Positions 1 through 8,620 of a DNA stretch of 64,000 nucleotides are shown piece by piece. Numbering within the stretch: the stretch's first letter is position 1; each line of letters starts with the position of its first letter. Location: positions 1 through 64,000 of the forward strand of contig NZ_NFUT01000005.1 in NCBI RefSeq assembly GCF_002127215.1, given 5' to 3'. Both the position numbers and the translations under genes were made by a program. A model generated the notes under the pieces. It ran no database searches, was not told where the DNA came from, and was given only the letters and a program-made list of their open reading frames with translations. The DNA is from Hydrogenophaga sp. IBVHS2. Lineage in GTDB: Bacteria > Pseudomonadota > Gammaproteobacteria > Burkholderiales > Burkholderiaceae_C.

Positions 1-926
1 GTGAGCTCCTCCATCGAGGCCGCCGTCTCTTCCAGGTTGCTCGCCGTCTGCTCGGTGCGGCTGGAGAGGTCCTGGTTGCCCGTGGCAATCTCCACCGACG
101 CGGTGGTGATGCTGTCGGTCGCCTGGCGGACCTGGCTCACGGTCTTCACCAGGGCCAGCTTCATCGACTCCAGGGCCCTGAGCAGTTCGCCCAGCTCGTC
201 CTGGCGGCGCGTGTGCACGGGTCGGGTCAGGTCGCCCTGCGCCACGGCGGTGGCCACTTCCACGGCCTCCTGCACCGGCTGCGTCACCGAGCGGGTGATG
301 CGCCAGGCCAGCACCATGGCCAGCACCACGGCCGCCACCGTCAGCGACAACAGCAACATCACCTGACGCTGGATGGTGGCCTCCGACCGGGCGACTGCTG
401 CCGTCACCAGCTCACGCTCGTAGGCCTGCAGGCTGGCCATCAGTTCGATGTAGCGGTTGGCCACCGGCACCAGCCCCTTGTTGAGCAGGTCGTTGGCCGC
501 TGCCGCGTCGCCGGTGCCCAGCACCTCGAAGTATTTCTTGCGCACCGCGATGTAGTCGGTGCGGGCGGTCGAGATCTGCTTGAGCAGGTCGCGGCCGTGT
601 TCGCTGGTGATCTCCGCGTCCAGCACCTTCTGCAGCTCGTTGATGCGCTTGGTGGTCTCCGCAATCAAGGGCTTGAAGTGCTCGTCCACCGTCGGGTTGT
701 TGCCCGACTTGGCCAGGGCCATCACGCGGTTGATGTTGAGCCGGGTGCTCGAGAGCCACTCGTCCGTCACGCTGGAGCGGTTCTCCATGGTGACCACCAT
801 GCGAGTGGCATCCCGCGAGGCCTGCAGGCTGGTCCATGCCAGCGCGGTCAGGGCGACCAGGAGCACCAGCACGCTGGCAAATCCGAGGGTCAGGCGCTGC
901 CCGATCTTGAGGCGGTCAAACATCAT
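1..926 (-). CDS. methyl-accepting chemotaxis protein, partial (C-terminus beyond window)
   Basis: Membrane chemoreceptor that signals through CheW/CheA. Read from ATG at 926 (AAGGGAG Shine-Dalgarno just upstream), it has a short basic N-terminus, a first membrane helix at about residues 10-32, a helical periplasmic part of about 150 residues of the four-helix-bundle type, a second membrane helix near 190-210, a HAMP region, and the start of the signalling domain, where the window ends. It lies 20 bp downstream of a second MCP in the same direction and is probably cotranscribed with it and cheW. Bases 1-105 are identical to bases 1794-1898 in that neighbour, so the signalling domains are recent duplicates or have been homogenised. 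The ligand is unknown. MCP identity is certain; only the 3' end is missing. Confidence 0.93.
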   Translation of the reverse strand, partial: MMFDRLKIGQRLTLGFASVLVLLVALTALAWTSLQASRDATRMVVTMENRSSVTDEWLSSTRLNINRVMALAKSGNNPTVDEHFKPLIAETTKRINELQKVLDAEITSEHGRDLLKQISTARTDYIAVRKKYFEVLGTGDAAAANDLLNKGLVPVANRYIELMASLQAYERELVTAAVARSEATIQRQVMLLLSLTVAAVVLAMVLAWRITRSVTQPVQEAVEVATAVAQGDLTRPVHTRRQDELGELLRALESMKLALVKTVSQVRQATDSITTASVEIATGNQDLSSRTEQTASNLEETAASMEEL

Positions 927-946
927 GGTGGTCTCCCTTGTGGATA

Positions 947-3103
947 TCAGAAGCTTTCCCACTCGCCTTCGGCCTGGGCCGGGGCGGCAGCGGAAGCCGG
1001 CGCGGCAGCGGGCGTTGCCCGTGCTGCAGCAGGTGCCTTGGCGGCCGGCCGGGCGGCCGGTGCAGGGCTGGAGGACGCGGCACGGGGTGCCGCGGTGGAT
1101 GCCCGAACCGGATTCGGGGCGGTGACGGGTGCCGCCGCGCGGGTCGGCGCCATCGACGGTGCGCCACCCGTGGCGTCACCGGTACGGAAATGGCTGATCA
1201 GCTCGGCCAAGCGCCTGGCCTGGTCCTTCAGGCTCTCGGCCGCGGCCGCGCTCTCTTCCACCAGCGCCGCGTTCTGCTGCGTCATCTGGTCGAGCTGCGC
1301 CACCGCCGTGTTCACCTGCCCGATGCCGTCGCTCTGCTCGCCGGCAGCCGCCGTGATCTCGCCGATGATGTCGCTCACCCGCTGCACCGAGCCCACGATC
1401 TCGCTCATGGTATTGCCCGCATCGGCCACCAGCTTGCTGCCAGCCTCCACACGGTCCACGCTCGCCCCGATCAGGCCCTTGATCTCCTTGGCCGCCTGCG
1501 CGCTGCGCTGCGCCAGGTTGCGCACCTCGCCGGCCACCACCGCAAAGCCGCGGCCCTGCTCGCCGGCCCGCGCCGCTTCCACCGCCGCATTGAGCGCCAG
1601 GATGTTGGTCTGGAAGGCAATGCCGTCGATGACACCGATGATGTCGTTGATCTTCTTGCTGCTGTGGTTGATCTCGTCCATGGTCGTGACCACCTGGGCC
1701 ACCACCTCGCCACCACGGGCCGCGATCTCGGCCGCGCTGGCCGCCAGCTGGTTGGCCTGGCGGGCCGCATCGGCGCTGTTGCGCACCGTGCTGGTGAGCT
1801 CCTCCATCGAGGCCGCCGTCTCTTCCAGGTTGCTCGCCGTCTGCTCGGTGCGGCTGGAGAGGTCCTGGTTGCCCGTGGCAATCTCCACCGACGCGGTGCC
1901 GATGCTGTCGCTGGCCTGGCGCAGCTCGCGCATCATGGTCAGGAAGCGTTGGCGCATGGATTCCACCTCGCGCACCAGGCTGCCGATCTCGTCGGTGCGC
2001 TGGCTGGAGAACGGGCGGGTCAGGTCGCCCTGGGCCACGGTGGTCACGGCGGATGTGAGTTCGGCCAGCGGCTGGCTCACATTGCGGCGCACCAGCCAGA
2101 ACAGGCCGGCACCCAGCACCAGGGTGGCGCACGCCAGCATGCCCCAGAAGGCGTACATGGTGTTCCAGTACGAGGCCATGGCTTCGGTATCGGACACCTC
2201 CGAAACCACCCACCACGAGCCGGCCTTGGCCTGTTGCTTGGCGGCCCACGGCTCGCTGATGGACGGGTTGTACAGCGCCGCAGCGTCCATGACGAAGACT
2301 TCCTCGCCGGCGCGCAGCTGGTCCAGGAACTTCGCGGCGCCCGGGTTGACCTCCAGCACCTTCTTGCCGGCCGCGGTCGGGTGCGACACGAAGACCGCTT
2401 CCTCGTTGCTGGCCTTGGGATCGATGACGTAGGTGCCGCCGCTGTCGAAGAAGCGGGCGTCGGCCACCAGGGCGTCAAGCGACTTCTGGAAGTCGGACAG
2501 GTCAAAGCCGATGAACAGGATGCCCACCACCGCACCGCCGCCATCCTTCACCGCCTCGTAGTGCGTCATGTAGGGCTTGCCGAACAGCATGGCGCGACCG
2601 GTGTAGGTCTTGCCTTCCATCATGAGCGGATAGGCCGGGTGGTTGCGGGCCAGGTTGGTGCCCACGGCGCGGTCGCCGTTTTCCTTCTTCAGCGAGGTGC
2701 TGATGCGCTCGAAGTCGTCGCCCTTGCGCATGAAGATGGTGGCCACGCCGCCGTTGGTCTTGCTGAAGAGGTCGACTTCGGCGAAGTCGTTGTTGAGCGG
2801 GGCGCCGAAGCTCTTGAGCTGGCCACCGGCCTTGTCGAGGTCGAAGGTGGTCGCGAACTTCTGGCGGAACGGACGGTAGGCACGGTCGGTCATCATGCGC
2901 GCCGTGGCGTCGAAACCGTCCACCGAATCGGCCACCGAACGGGCCTTCTCGGACGCCATCATCACCCGTTGTTCTCGCGAGCTTTTCTCCACCGCCAGGG
3001 ACATGGCGCCACTGAGGATGGCCAGGACAACGGCCAGCATGGCCACGGCCAGCAGGGCAACCCGGCGCGCGACCGAGGAGATCGGGGTGTTGGTCGGATT
3101 CAT
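947..3103 (-). CDS. methyl-accepting chemotaxis protein with large Cache-type sensor domain
   Basis: A 718-residue chemoreceptor. Membrane helix 1 spans about residues 13-37. The roughly 270-residue periplasmic region looks like a Cache (Cache_3/Cache_2-type) sensor. Helix 2 is near 317-340, followed by HAMP and then the signalling domain, whose hairpin tip is fully conserved ([20 protein letters not shown]). The tail is Ala/Pro-rich and flexible and ends in EWESF. This matches the xWxxF pentapeptide that tethers CheR/CheB in long-tailed receptors, so this receptor is probably the adaptation hub for neighbours lacking the tag. It lies 43 bp downstream of cheW and 20 bp upstream of another MCP. 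Ligand unknown; Cache domains usually bind small organic acids or amino acids. Confidence 0.95.
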   Translation of the reverse strand: MNPTNTPISSVARRVALLAVAMLAVVLAILSGAMSLAVEKSSREQRVMMASEKARSVADSVDGFDATARMMTDRAYRPFRQKFATTFDLDKAGGQLKSFGAPLNNDFAEVDLFSKTNGGVATIFMRKGDDFERISTSLKKENGDRAVGTNLARNHPAYPLMMEGKTYTGRAMLFGKPYMTHYEAVKDGGGAVVGILFIGFDLSDFQKSLDALVADARFFDSGGTYVIDPKASNEEAVFVSHPTAAGKKVLEVNPGAAKFLDQLRAGEEVFVMDAAALYNPSISEPWAAKQQAKAGSWWVVSEVSDTEAMASYWNTMYAFWGMLACATLVLGAGLFWLVRRNVSQPLAELTSAVTTVAQGDLTRPFSSQRTDEIGSLVREVESMRQRFLTMMRELRQASDSIGTASVEIATGNQDLSSRTEQTASNLEETAASMEELTSTVRNSADAARQANQLAASAAEIAARGGEVVAQVVTTMDEINHSSKKINDIIGVIDGIAFQTNILALNAAVEAARAGEQGRGFAVVAGEVRNLAQRSAQAAKEIKGLIGASVDRVEAGSKLVADAGNTMSEIVGSVQRVSDIIGEITAAAGEQSDGIGQVNTAVAQLDQMTQQNAALVEESAAAAESLKDQARRLAELISHFRTGDATGGAPSMAPTRAAAPVTAPNPVRASTAAPRAASSSPAPAARPAAKAPAAARATPAAAPASAAAPAQAEGEWESF

Positions 3104-3146
3104 GGTGATGTCGGGTGAAGGAGGGCGGGCGGAATGGCGGGAGACG

Positions 3147-3668
3147 TCACTGGACGGTCTGGCTGTCCATCAGGCCCATGTCGCTGCTCGACATGAGGGC
3201 TTCGATGTCCATGAGGATCAGCATGCGTTCACCCACGCTGGCGATGCCGGTGATGAAGCTGGTGTCCACCGAGGTGTTCATCTCGGGCGAGGGCTTGATC
3301 ACGTCGCCGGCGAGCTCCAGCACGTCGGACACCGAATCCACCACCGCGCCGACCACCCGGCCGTGCACATTGAGCACGATGACCACGGTGAAGCCGTTGT
3401 ATTCCACCTTGTCGCAACCGAGCTTGATGCGCAGGTCCACCACCGGGACGATGACGCCGCGCAGGTTCACCACGCCCTTGATGAAGGAAGGCGCATTGGC
3501 GATGCGGGTGGGCTCTTCGTACGACCGGATTTCCTGCACGCGCAGGATGTCGATGCCGTATTCCTCGCCGCCCAGGCGGAAGGTCAGGAATTCGGCGCTG
3601 GCCGGCTGGGCCGCAGAGCGGGCGCCGTCCTGGCGGGCGAGGTGGGTGGCTTCGTTGCGCATGTCCAT
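3147..3668 (-). CDS. cheW: chemotaxis coupling protein CheW
   Basis: A CheW-like protein of 173 residues that couples receptors to the CheA kinase. The core [20 protein letters not shown], the [15 protein letters not shown] strand and the C-terminal MLILMDIE segment are family hallmarks. I start it at ATG 3668, which has a GAGGA Shine-Dalgarno sequence about 10 bases upstream; an in-frame ATG at 3731 would add 21 residues that do not look like CheW. It heads a run with the two MCPs downstream. A weak sigma-28-like -10 (TCCGATAT, 3725-3718) lies upstream with no good -35. No cheA is present in the window, so the main chemotaxis cluster must lie elsewhere or just outside. Confidence 0.95.
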   Translation of the reverse strand: MDMRNEATHLARQDGARSAAQPASAEFLTFRLGGEEYGIDILRVQEIRSYEEPTRIANAPSFIKGVVNLRGVIVPVVDLRIKLGCDKVEYNGFTVVIVLNVHGRVVGAVVDSVSDVLELAGDVIKPSPEMNTSVDTSFITGIASVGERMLILMDIEALMSSSDMGLMDSQTVQ

Positions 3669-3847
3669 GGTGGTGTCCTCGTTGAAGGCTCGGTGAAAGG
3701 GATGACAGGTCACTGCAATATCGGACGACATGACCGGTCCTGAAGGGCGGAATAACGGCCGGTGGAGGCACCATTACCTGCCTGAACGCCGTTCAGCCTG
3801 TCGCGCTGATTACCAAAGTACTCAAAGCCCTCGGGGATCATTCCGCC

Positions 3848-4537
3848 ATGAGCACACAGCCCCGCACCCCCGAGCCCGCGCCGGTTCATCTGGCCGCCAC
3901 CCCCAGCATCGATGCCGAGCACCCGCTGGTGCGTGATTTCGTGGACCGCCACCGCCGAGGCAGCACGGTGCGGGAACAGGCGGTGGCCCTGGTGCACGCG
4001 GTGCGCGACGAAGTCCGCTACGACCCCTACCGCATCGACCTGTCACCCCAGGGCATGCGGGCCAGCACCTGCCTCGAACAGGGCTTCGGCTGGTGCGTGC
4101 CCAAGGCGGTGCTGATGGCCGCCGTGGCACGCTGCGCCGGCATTCCGGCACGGCTGGGCTTTGCCGACGTGCGCAACCACATGTCCACCGAGAAGCTGCG
4201 CCGCACCATGGGCACCGACGTGTTCGTGTGGCACGGCTACACCGAGCTGTGGATCGACGGGGCCTGGCGAAAGGCCACGCCGGCCTTCAACCTGTCGCTG
4301 TGCGAGAAGTTCGGCCTGCTGCCGCTGGACTTCGACGGGGTGAACGACTCGCTCTACCACCCGTTCGACAAGGCCGGCCAGAAGCACATGGAATATGTGA
4401 GCGAACGCGGCAGCTACGACGACCTGCCGCTGCAGGCCATTGCCGAGACCTTCCGCCACACCTACCCGCAGCTGGTGTCGGGCGTCGGGCTGGAGGGCGA
4501 CTTCGGACAGGACGGGGCCGCCGAGCGCCGCCCCTGA
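3848..4537 (+). CDS. transglutaminase-like (cysteine protease fold) protein
   Basis: A 229-residue cytoplasmic protein with a transglutaminase-core fold. The putative nucleophile Cys sits in the segment FGWCVPKAVLMAAVAR and is followed by GIPARLGFADV, the usual helix after the active-site Cys. The His is in VWHGYTELWIDG. Where the classical triad Asp (W..vDPt) would be expected, the sequence reads KATPAFN, so the third residue is changed or supplied elsewhere. No signal peptide is seen. The stop abuts the metW stop, making the two genes convergent with no spacer. The substrate is unknown; such proteins may be proteases, peptidases or amidases. Fold call confident, function not. Confidence 0.8.
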   Translation: MSTQPRTPEPAPVHLAATPSIDAEHPLVRDFVDRHRRGSTVREQAVALVHAVRDEVRYDPYRIDLSPQGMRASTCLEQGFGWCVPKAVLMAAVARCAGIPARLGFADVRNHMSTEKLRRTMGTDVFVWHGYTELWIDGAWRKATPAFNLSLCEKFGLLPLDFDGVNDSLYHPFDKAGQKHMEYVSERGSYDDLPLQAIAETFRHTYPQLVSGVGLEGDFGQDGAAERRP

Positions 4538-5119
4538 TCAGGCCGAGAAGCGGAACACCGCCGTGCTGGCCAGCAGATTGGGCAGCAGGCGCACCTCTTC
4601 GCCCTCGTGCAGGCCGAAGCTGTCGTCGATGCGCAGGCCGCAGCTGCGGGCCAGCACCTCGAAGTCGGCGTGGGTGCCCACGCGGATGTTGGGCGTGTCG
4701 TACCACTGGTAGGGCAGGCGCTTGGTCACCGGCATGCGCCCCTGCAGCACCGCCAGCCGGTTGGGCCAGTGGGCAAAGTTGGGAAAGGCCACCACGCCGG
4801 CGCGGCCCACGCGGGCGGTCTCGCGCAGCATGACCTCGGCATTGCGCAGGTGCTGCAGCGTGTCGATCTGCAGCACCACATCGAAGGCCTTGTCGCCGAA
4901 CATGGACAGGCCTTCCTCCAGGTTGAACTGCAGCACGTTCACGCCGCGGCGCATGCAGGCCTGCACCTTGGCATCGTCGAGCTCCACGCCGTAACCGGTG
5001 CAGCCCCGGACGGACTGCAGATGATCGAGCAGGGCACCGTCGCCGCAGCCCAGGTCCAGCACCCTGGAACCTGGCGGCACCAGGCGCGCAATGCTTTCCA
5101 TGACACGGCGCTCGCTCAT
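4538..5119 (-). CDS. metW: MetW, methionine biosynthesis partner of MetX
   Basis: A 193-residue class I SAM-dependent methyltransferase-fold protein. Motif I is [12 protein letters not shown], followed by VELDD and [12 protein letters not shown], typical of MetW. In proteobacteria carrying metXW, MetW is needed for, or boosts, MetX activity; any methyl-transfer role of its own is unclear. Its ATG overlaps the metX stop by four bases (ATGA), so the two are translationally coupled. The convergent neighbour ends one base away. Regulation is presumably shared with metX through the upstream SAM-sensing leader. Confidence 0.95.
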   Translation of the reverse strand: MSERRVMESIARLVPPGSRVLDLGCGDGALLDHLQSVRGCTGYGVELDDAKVQACMRRGVNVLQFNLEEGLSMFGDKAFDVVLQIDTLQHLRNAEVMLRETARVGRAGVVAFPNFAHWPNRLAVLQGRMPVTKRLPYQWYDTPNIRVGTHADFEVLARSCGLRIDDSFGLHEGEEVRLLPNLLASTAVFRFSA

Positions 5120-6291
5120 GGCCGACCTCCCGTGACCTGGGCCACCGTCTGTTCGAAATAGGTCCGCACCGCGGCGTGGTAGCGCGGGTCGTCCAGCAGG
5201 AAGGCGTCATGCCCGTGGGGTGCATCGATCTCGGCGTAGCTCACATCGCGCCGGTTCTCCAGCAGGGCCTTGACGATCTCGCGGCTGCGGGCCGGCGAGA
5301 AGCGCCAGTCGGTGGTGAAGCTGACCAGCAGGAACCTGGCGGTCGCCCGGGCCAGGGCACGGCTGAGGTTGCCGTCGTGTGCCCGGGCCGGATCGAAGTA
5401 ATCCAGCGCCCGGGTGATCAGCAGGTAGGTGTTGGCGTCGAAGTACTCGCTGAACTTGTCGCCCTGGTGCCGCAGGTAGCTCTCGATCTGGAATTCGACA
5501 TCGGTGGTGGAGTAGCGGTACCCCCACGCCCCGCCCTCCAGATCGGCGGGTTTGAGCGTGCGACCGAACTTGGCGTTCATCACGTCGTCGCTCAGGTAGG
5601 TGATGTGCCCGATCATGCGGGCGATGCGAAGACCGCGCCGGGGCAGGGTGCCGTGGGCCAGGTAATGGCCGCCATGGAAGTCCGGGTCGGTCACGATGGC
5701 CCGGCGGGCCACTTCGTTGAAGGCAATGTTCTCGGCGGTCAGGTTGGGCGCGCTGGCCACCACCACCGCATGGCGCACCCGCTCGGGGTATTGCAGGGTC
5801 CAGCTCAGGGTCTGCATGCCGCCCAGGCTGCCGCCCATGACCGCCGCCAGGGTATCGATGCCCATGGCATCGAGCAGCCGCGCCTGCGCATTCACCCAGT
5901 CCTCCACCGTGACGACCGGAAAGTCGGCGCCCCAGGGATGCCCGGTGGCCGGGTTGATGTGGGTCGGGCCGGTCGAGCCGAAACACGAGCCCAGGTTGTT
6001 CACGCCGATGACGAACCAGCGGTCGGTGTCGACCGGCTTGCCCGGTCCGATCATGTTGTGCCACCAGCCTTCGCTGCGCGGCAGCGGCTGGCCGGCGGCA
6101 TCGGCGTGCAGGCCGGCCACATGGTGCGAGGCATTGAGGGCGTGGCACACCAGCACCGCGTTGGAGCGGTCGGCGTTGAGGGTGCCGTAGGTTTCCACCA
6201 CCAGCTCGTAGGCCGGCAGCACCGCACCGCTCTGCAGCGGCAGCGGGGTGTCGAATCGGAAGGTCTGAGGCGTGACGATCAAGCGATCCAC
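5116..6291 (-). CDS. metX: homoserine O-acyltransferase MetX
   Basis: First committed step of methionine synthesis: transfers an acyl group (succinyl or acetyl) to homoserine. It is an alpha/beta-hydrolase of 391 residues. Visible family segments are [12 protein letters not shown], the nucleophile elbow [14 protein letters not shown] with its Ser, and the C-terminal GHDAFLLD carrying the acid/His pair. The start is uncertain. I use GTG 6291, giving [13 protein letters not shown], which matches the usual beginning of betaproteobacterial MetX; TTG 6282 with an upstream GGTGGA is an alternative. An in-frame extension to ATG 6426 would run through the riboswitch and is not credible. Whether the acyl donor is succinyl- or acetyl-CoA cannot be settled by eye. 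Confidence 0.93.
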   Translation of the reverse strand: MDRLIVTPQTFRFDTPLPLQSGAVLPAYELVVETYGTLNADRSNAVLVCHALNASHHVAGLHADAAGQPLPRSEGWWHNMIGPGKPVDTDRWFVIGVNNLGSCFGSTGPTHINPATGHPWGADFPVVTVEDWVNAQARLLDAMGIDTLAAVMGGSLGGMQTLSWTLQYPERVRHAVVVASAPNLTAENIAFNEVARRAIVTDPDFHGGHYLAHGTLPRRGLRIARMIGHITYLSDDVMNAKFGRTLKPADLEGGAWGYRYSTTDVEFQIESYLRHQGDKFSEYFDANTYLLITRALDYFDPARAHDGNLSRALARATARFLLVSFTTDWRFSPARSREIVKALLENRRDVSYAEIDAPHGHDAFLLDDPRYHAAVRTYFEQTVAQVTGGRP

Positions 6292-6671
6292 CCTGACAGG
6301 CAGGGCCCTGATAGAAGCATCCCGGCACCGCCATGGTTCAAAGGCGAGACCGGGAATCCCCCCTTTAGCGGCATTTTTAGAGCGCCCGCAATCCGGACAA
6401 ATCGGCGCTGGGCGGAGTATACGCACCGGGGCCGGCGGCGTTGGATCCGGGCCGGACGGTCAGGGTGTTGTAAGCACGCATCGAGCCCCGACGGGGCTTG
6501 CACATCCTGAAAAATAAAGCCTTGATTTCAGCGGTTGCGCGCATAATGGCCGAGCAAGCCCCTGCCGGGCTTGTGGTTCAAGTGATCGGTCGGTTTCGCG
6601 CGCTACAGCTACAGGTTTGTGTGCATCGGGGCTCCATCGCTACTTTTCTCATGTTTCTAGGAGTCCCAAAG
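6292..6671. other. 380-bp intergenic region between metX and the RRM gene
   Basis: This non-coding gap carries two divergent control regions. On the minus side are the metX -10 (TATACT, 6421-6416) and the SAM-II aptamer. On the plus side, an AGCCCC-GAC-GGGGCT palindrome (6484-6498) may separate the two units. It is followed by an AT-rich stretch with TTGATT (6522-6527) and CATAAT (6542-6547), a weak, closely spaced sigma-70 candidate. A CAAGCCC-N5-GGGCTTG hairpin (6555-6573) would sit at the very start of the RRM transcript. I see no gene in it. Confidence 0.6.
6358..6410 (-). promoter_or_regulatory. SAM-II (SAM-alpha) riboswitch upstream of metX
   Basis: Read on the minus strand, the leader matches the SAM-II aptamer almost block for block. 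P1 left arm GCGCC is at 6408-6404, followed by GATTT, then CCGGATTGC, and the P1 right arm GGCGC at 6386-6382. An A-rich strand CTAAAAATG and the conserved GCTAAA at 6369-6364 run into a G-run. A TATACT -10 lies at 6421-6416, so transcription should begin at about 6409, exactly where the aptamer starts. SAM-II binds S-adenosylmethionine and is known upstream of metX and metA genes. The GTG start of metX is 66 nt beyond the aptamer, so the expression platform is not obvious. A GGG ATT CCC element directly after the G-run could compete with the pseudoknot. Confidence 0.88.
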
Positions 6672-7076
6672 ATGGGCAACAAACTGTACGTCGGCAATCT
6701 GCCTTATTCCGTCCGTGACGAAGACCTGAACCAGGCCTTCGGCCAGTTCGGTTCGGTCAACAGCGCCAAAGTCATGATGGAGCGCGACACCGGTCGCTCC
6801 AAGGGCTTCGGCTTTGTCGAAATGGGCAGCGATGCAGAAGCACAGGCCGCCATCGAAGGCATGAACGGCCAGTCGCTCGGCGGCCGCAGCCTGGTGGTCA
6901 ACGAAGCCCGTCCGATGGAAGCACGCCCCCCGCGCACCGGTGGTGGTGGCTTCGGCGGTGGCCGCAGCGGTGGCGGCGGCTACGGCGGTGGTGGCAACGA
7001 CGGTGGTTTCCGCAGCCCCTACGGTGGCGGTGGCCGTCGTGACGGCGGCGGCGGCGGTGGCCGCGGCGGCTACTGA
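6672..7076 (+). CDS. RRM (RNP-1/RNP-2) RNA-binding protein with Gly-rich tail
   Basis: A 134-residue single-RRM protein like those of cyanobacteria and proteobacteria. RNP-2 is LYVGNL (residues 5-10) and RNP-1 is KGFGFVEM (about 44-51). From about residue 90 the protein is a low-complexity Gly/Arg/Tyr tail resembling eukaryotic glycine-rich RNA-binding proteins. The start is ATG 6672, with AGGAG at 6660-6664 upstream; longer in-frame starts lack homology. The gene is preceded by a structured leader of about 100 nt and ends in a good intrinsic terminator, so it is monocistronic. Such proteins are often cold-induced RNA chaperones; that role here is inference. Confidence 0.93.
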   Translation: MGNKLYVGNLPYSVRDEDLNQAFGQFGSVNSAKVMMERDTGRSKGFGFVEMGSDAEAQAAIEGMNGQSLGGRSLVVNEARPMEARPPRTGGGGFGGGRSGGGGYGGGGNDGGFRSPYGGGGRRDGGGGGGRGGY

Positions 7077-7100
7077 TCCGTCAGCCCTGAATGCTGAAGA

Positions 7101-7128
7101 CCCCGGCGCGAAAGCCCCGGGGTTTTTT
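7101..7128 (+). terminator. intrinsic terminator of the RRM gene
   Basis: The stem CCCCGG (7101-7106) pairs with CCGGGG (7117-7122) and is followed at once by six T residues (7123-7128), 25 bp after the RRM stop codon. It also separates this gene from the convergent SDR gene. Confidence 0.85.
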
Positions 7129-7145
7129 GTTGCCTGTCTCGCCCC

Positions 7146-7934
7146 TCAGGCCTCGCTCTGCCGGTGCTTGCGCGGGCGGCCGGCGAGCAAGCGGTCGAAC
7201 AGGGCAATGGGCATGATGCGCAGCAGCCGGGCGACCCAGCCCATCTGCCAGGGGATGACCCGCCACGCTGCGCCGGCCTCGATGGCGGCGTGGGCGCGAT
7301 CCGCAAAGTCATCGACCTTCATGAGGAAGGGCATGGCATAGCGGTTGCGGCGCGTCAGCGGCGTGTCGATGTAGCCGGGCACCAGGGTCACCACCTTCAC
7401 GCCGCTGCCGCGCAACTCACCCCGCAGGCTTTCGGCATAGGCCACCACCGCGGCCTTGCTGGCGCAGTAGGCGCCATGGCCGGGCAACCCCCGGATGGCG
7501 GCCACGCTGGCCACAGCCACCAGCCGACCGCTGCCGCGCTGGCGCATGGCGTCGACGAAGGGGTGGAATGTGGCGGCCAGGCCGGTGTTGTTGACCGCCA
7601 GGGTGCGCGCCAAGACGTCGATGTCCTCGCGCACACCGGTGTCCATGCCGATGCTGATGCCGGCGTTGGCCACCACGACGTCGGGCAGACCCATCTGGGC
7701 CATGCAGGCCTGGCCGGCCGCCACGATGCTGTCCACGTCGGCCACGTCCGCACCAAAGACGCCGCAGCGCCGCTCGTCGAGTCCCTGGGCATCGGCCCAG
7801 GCCCGGATCTCGGCCGTGCGCCGGGCGACCAGGGCCAGCCGGTAACCGGCGCGGGCATAGCGGGCTGCCAGGGCCTGACCGATGCCGCTGGAGGCACCGG
7901 TGATGAAGATCAGGGGGCTGTGGGCAGATGTCAT
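7146..7934 (-). CDS. short-chain dehydrogenase/reductase (SDR)
   Basis: A classical SDR of 262 residues. The cofactor motif TGASSGIG is at residues 13-20, NAG is near 89-91, and the catalytic Ser and YxxxK (YCASK) follow near 143-160. Arg residues just after the second strand (ARRTAE) suggest NADP(H) preference. Its ATG overlaps the lptC stop by four bases, so it is the distal gene of the kdsD-kdsC-lptC chain. The substrate is unknown. Its location invites a link to envelope lipid or sugar metabolism, but nothing in the sequence proves that. Confidence 0.9.
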   Translation of the reverse strand: MTSAHSPLIFITGASSGIGQALAARYARAGYRLALVARRTAEIRAWADAQGLDERRCGVFGADVADVDSIVAAGQACMAQMGLPDVVVANAGISIGMDTGVREDIDVLARTLAVNNTGLAATFHPFVDAMRQRGSGRLVAVASVAAIRGLPGHGAYCASKAAVVAYAESLRGELRGSGVKVVTLVPGYIDTPLTRRNRYAMPFLMKVDDFADRAHAAIEAGAAWRVIPWQMGWVARLLRIMPIALFDRLLAGRPRKHRQSEA

Positions 7935-8620
7935 GGGGCGGTTCGGGCCGGTGGTTGAAGCTGGACGCGGACCCGACCGGTGAAATCGGCCACGCGCTCG
8001 TCGTCCCGGTAATCCAGGGTGGCCGCCTCCAGGCGGTCGTTGCCCCGGCGCAGCACCACCGGACGGTCCGACACGACCCGATCGGGCTCGAGGAAGATCT
8101 GCAGCCGCTCGCCATTGAACTGCAGGCGGGGCCGGGCCACGCCGTCCTGGCCGGTGCCGGCTTCACGCACCACCTGGGCGTTGCCCTCCAGCAGGAATTC
8201 GGTGTTGTCGCTGTTGGTGGTGACGCGCCGGGCCGTGGCCACGGTGATCAATCCCTGTTCATCGATGCGGCGGATGCGGGCGTTGTCGATCTCGACGCGA
8301 TCGTCCGAAGGATGGTGGCGGGCCTCGGTGCCCGCCACCTCGGAGCGCAGGGTGCCGTCGGGGTCGAACGACTTGACCGAGAAGCGGCGCATGAAATAGT
8401 CGGGCTCGCTGCTCACCGGCTGGGCCGCGGGCGCGTCCACCGGCGCCGGCGTGGCCCGCAGCAACCAGTAGGAAGCCAGGGCCAGCATGCCCATCAGCAA
8501 CACCGGCAGGTAGATCGACACCGTGTCCCACCATGGCGCCTTGCGCCGGCGCGGCGCCGGGCCCGCGGTCACCGGATCCAGGCCCGGCAGGATGTCGTCG
8601 AGAGGTTCGTCGGGCGTCAC
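7931..8620 (-). CDS. lptC: LPS export protein LptC
   Basis: A bitopic inner-membrane protein that passes lipopolysaccharide from LptBFG to LptA. It has a cytoplasmic N-terminus of about 30 residues, one membrane helix (SIYLPVLLMGMLALASYWLL, about residues 35-54) and a periplasmic beta-jellyroll with the family pattern YFMRRFSV...G.L..E..G. I start it at GTG 8620, which overlaps the kdsC stop as GTGA; this gives 229 residues, a normal betaproteobacterial length. In most relatives lptA and lptB follow. Here an SDR gene follows instead, so lptA/lptB must be elsewhere. Confidence 0.88.
   Translation of the reverse strand: MTPDEPLDDILPGLDPVTAGPAPRRRKAPWWDTVSIYLPVLLMGMLALASYWLLRATPAPVDAPAAQPVSSEPDYFMRRFSVKSFDPDGTLRSEVAGTEARHHPSDDRVEIDNARIRRIDEQGLITVATARRVTTNSDNTEFLLEGNAQVVREAGTGQDGVARPRLQFNGERLQIFLEPDRVVSDRPVVLRRGNDRLEAATLDYRDDERVADFTGRVRVQLQPPARTAP

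Noticed and set aside
947..3118. Long plus-strand open frames opposite the MCP, metX, yidC, gyrB and transporter genes
   Set aside because: They are GC-driven antisense shadows with Arg/Ala/His-rich, domain-free translations.
5116..6426. Longer metX starting at ATG 6426
   Set aside because: The extra 45 codons run through the SAM-II aptamer and its -10 element and have no MetX homology.
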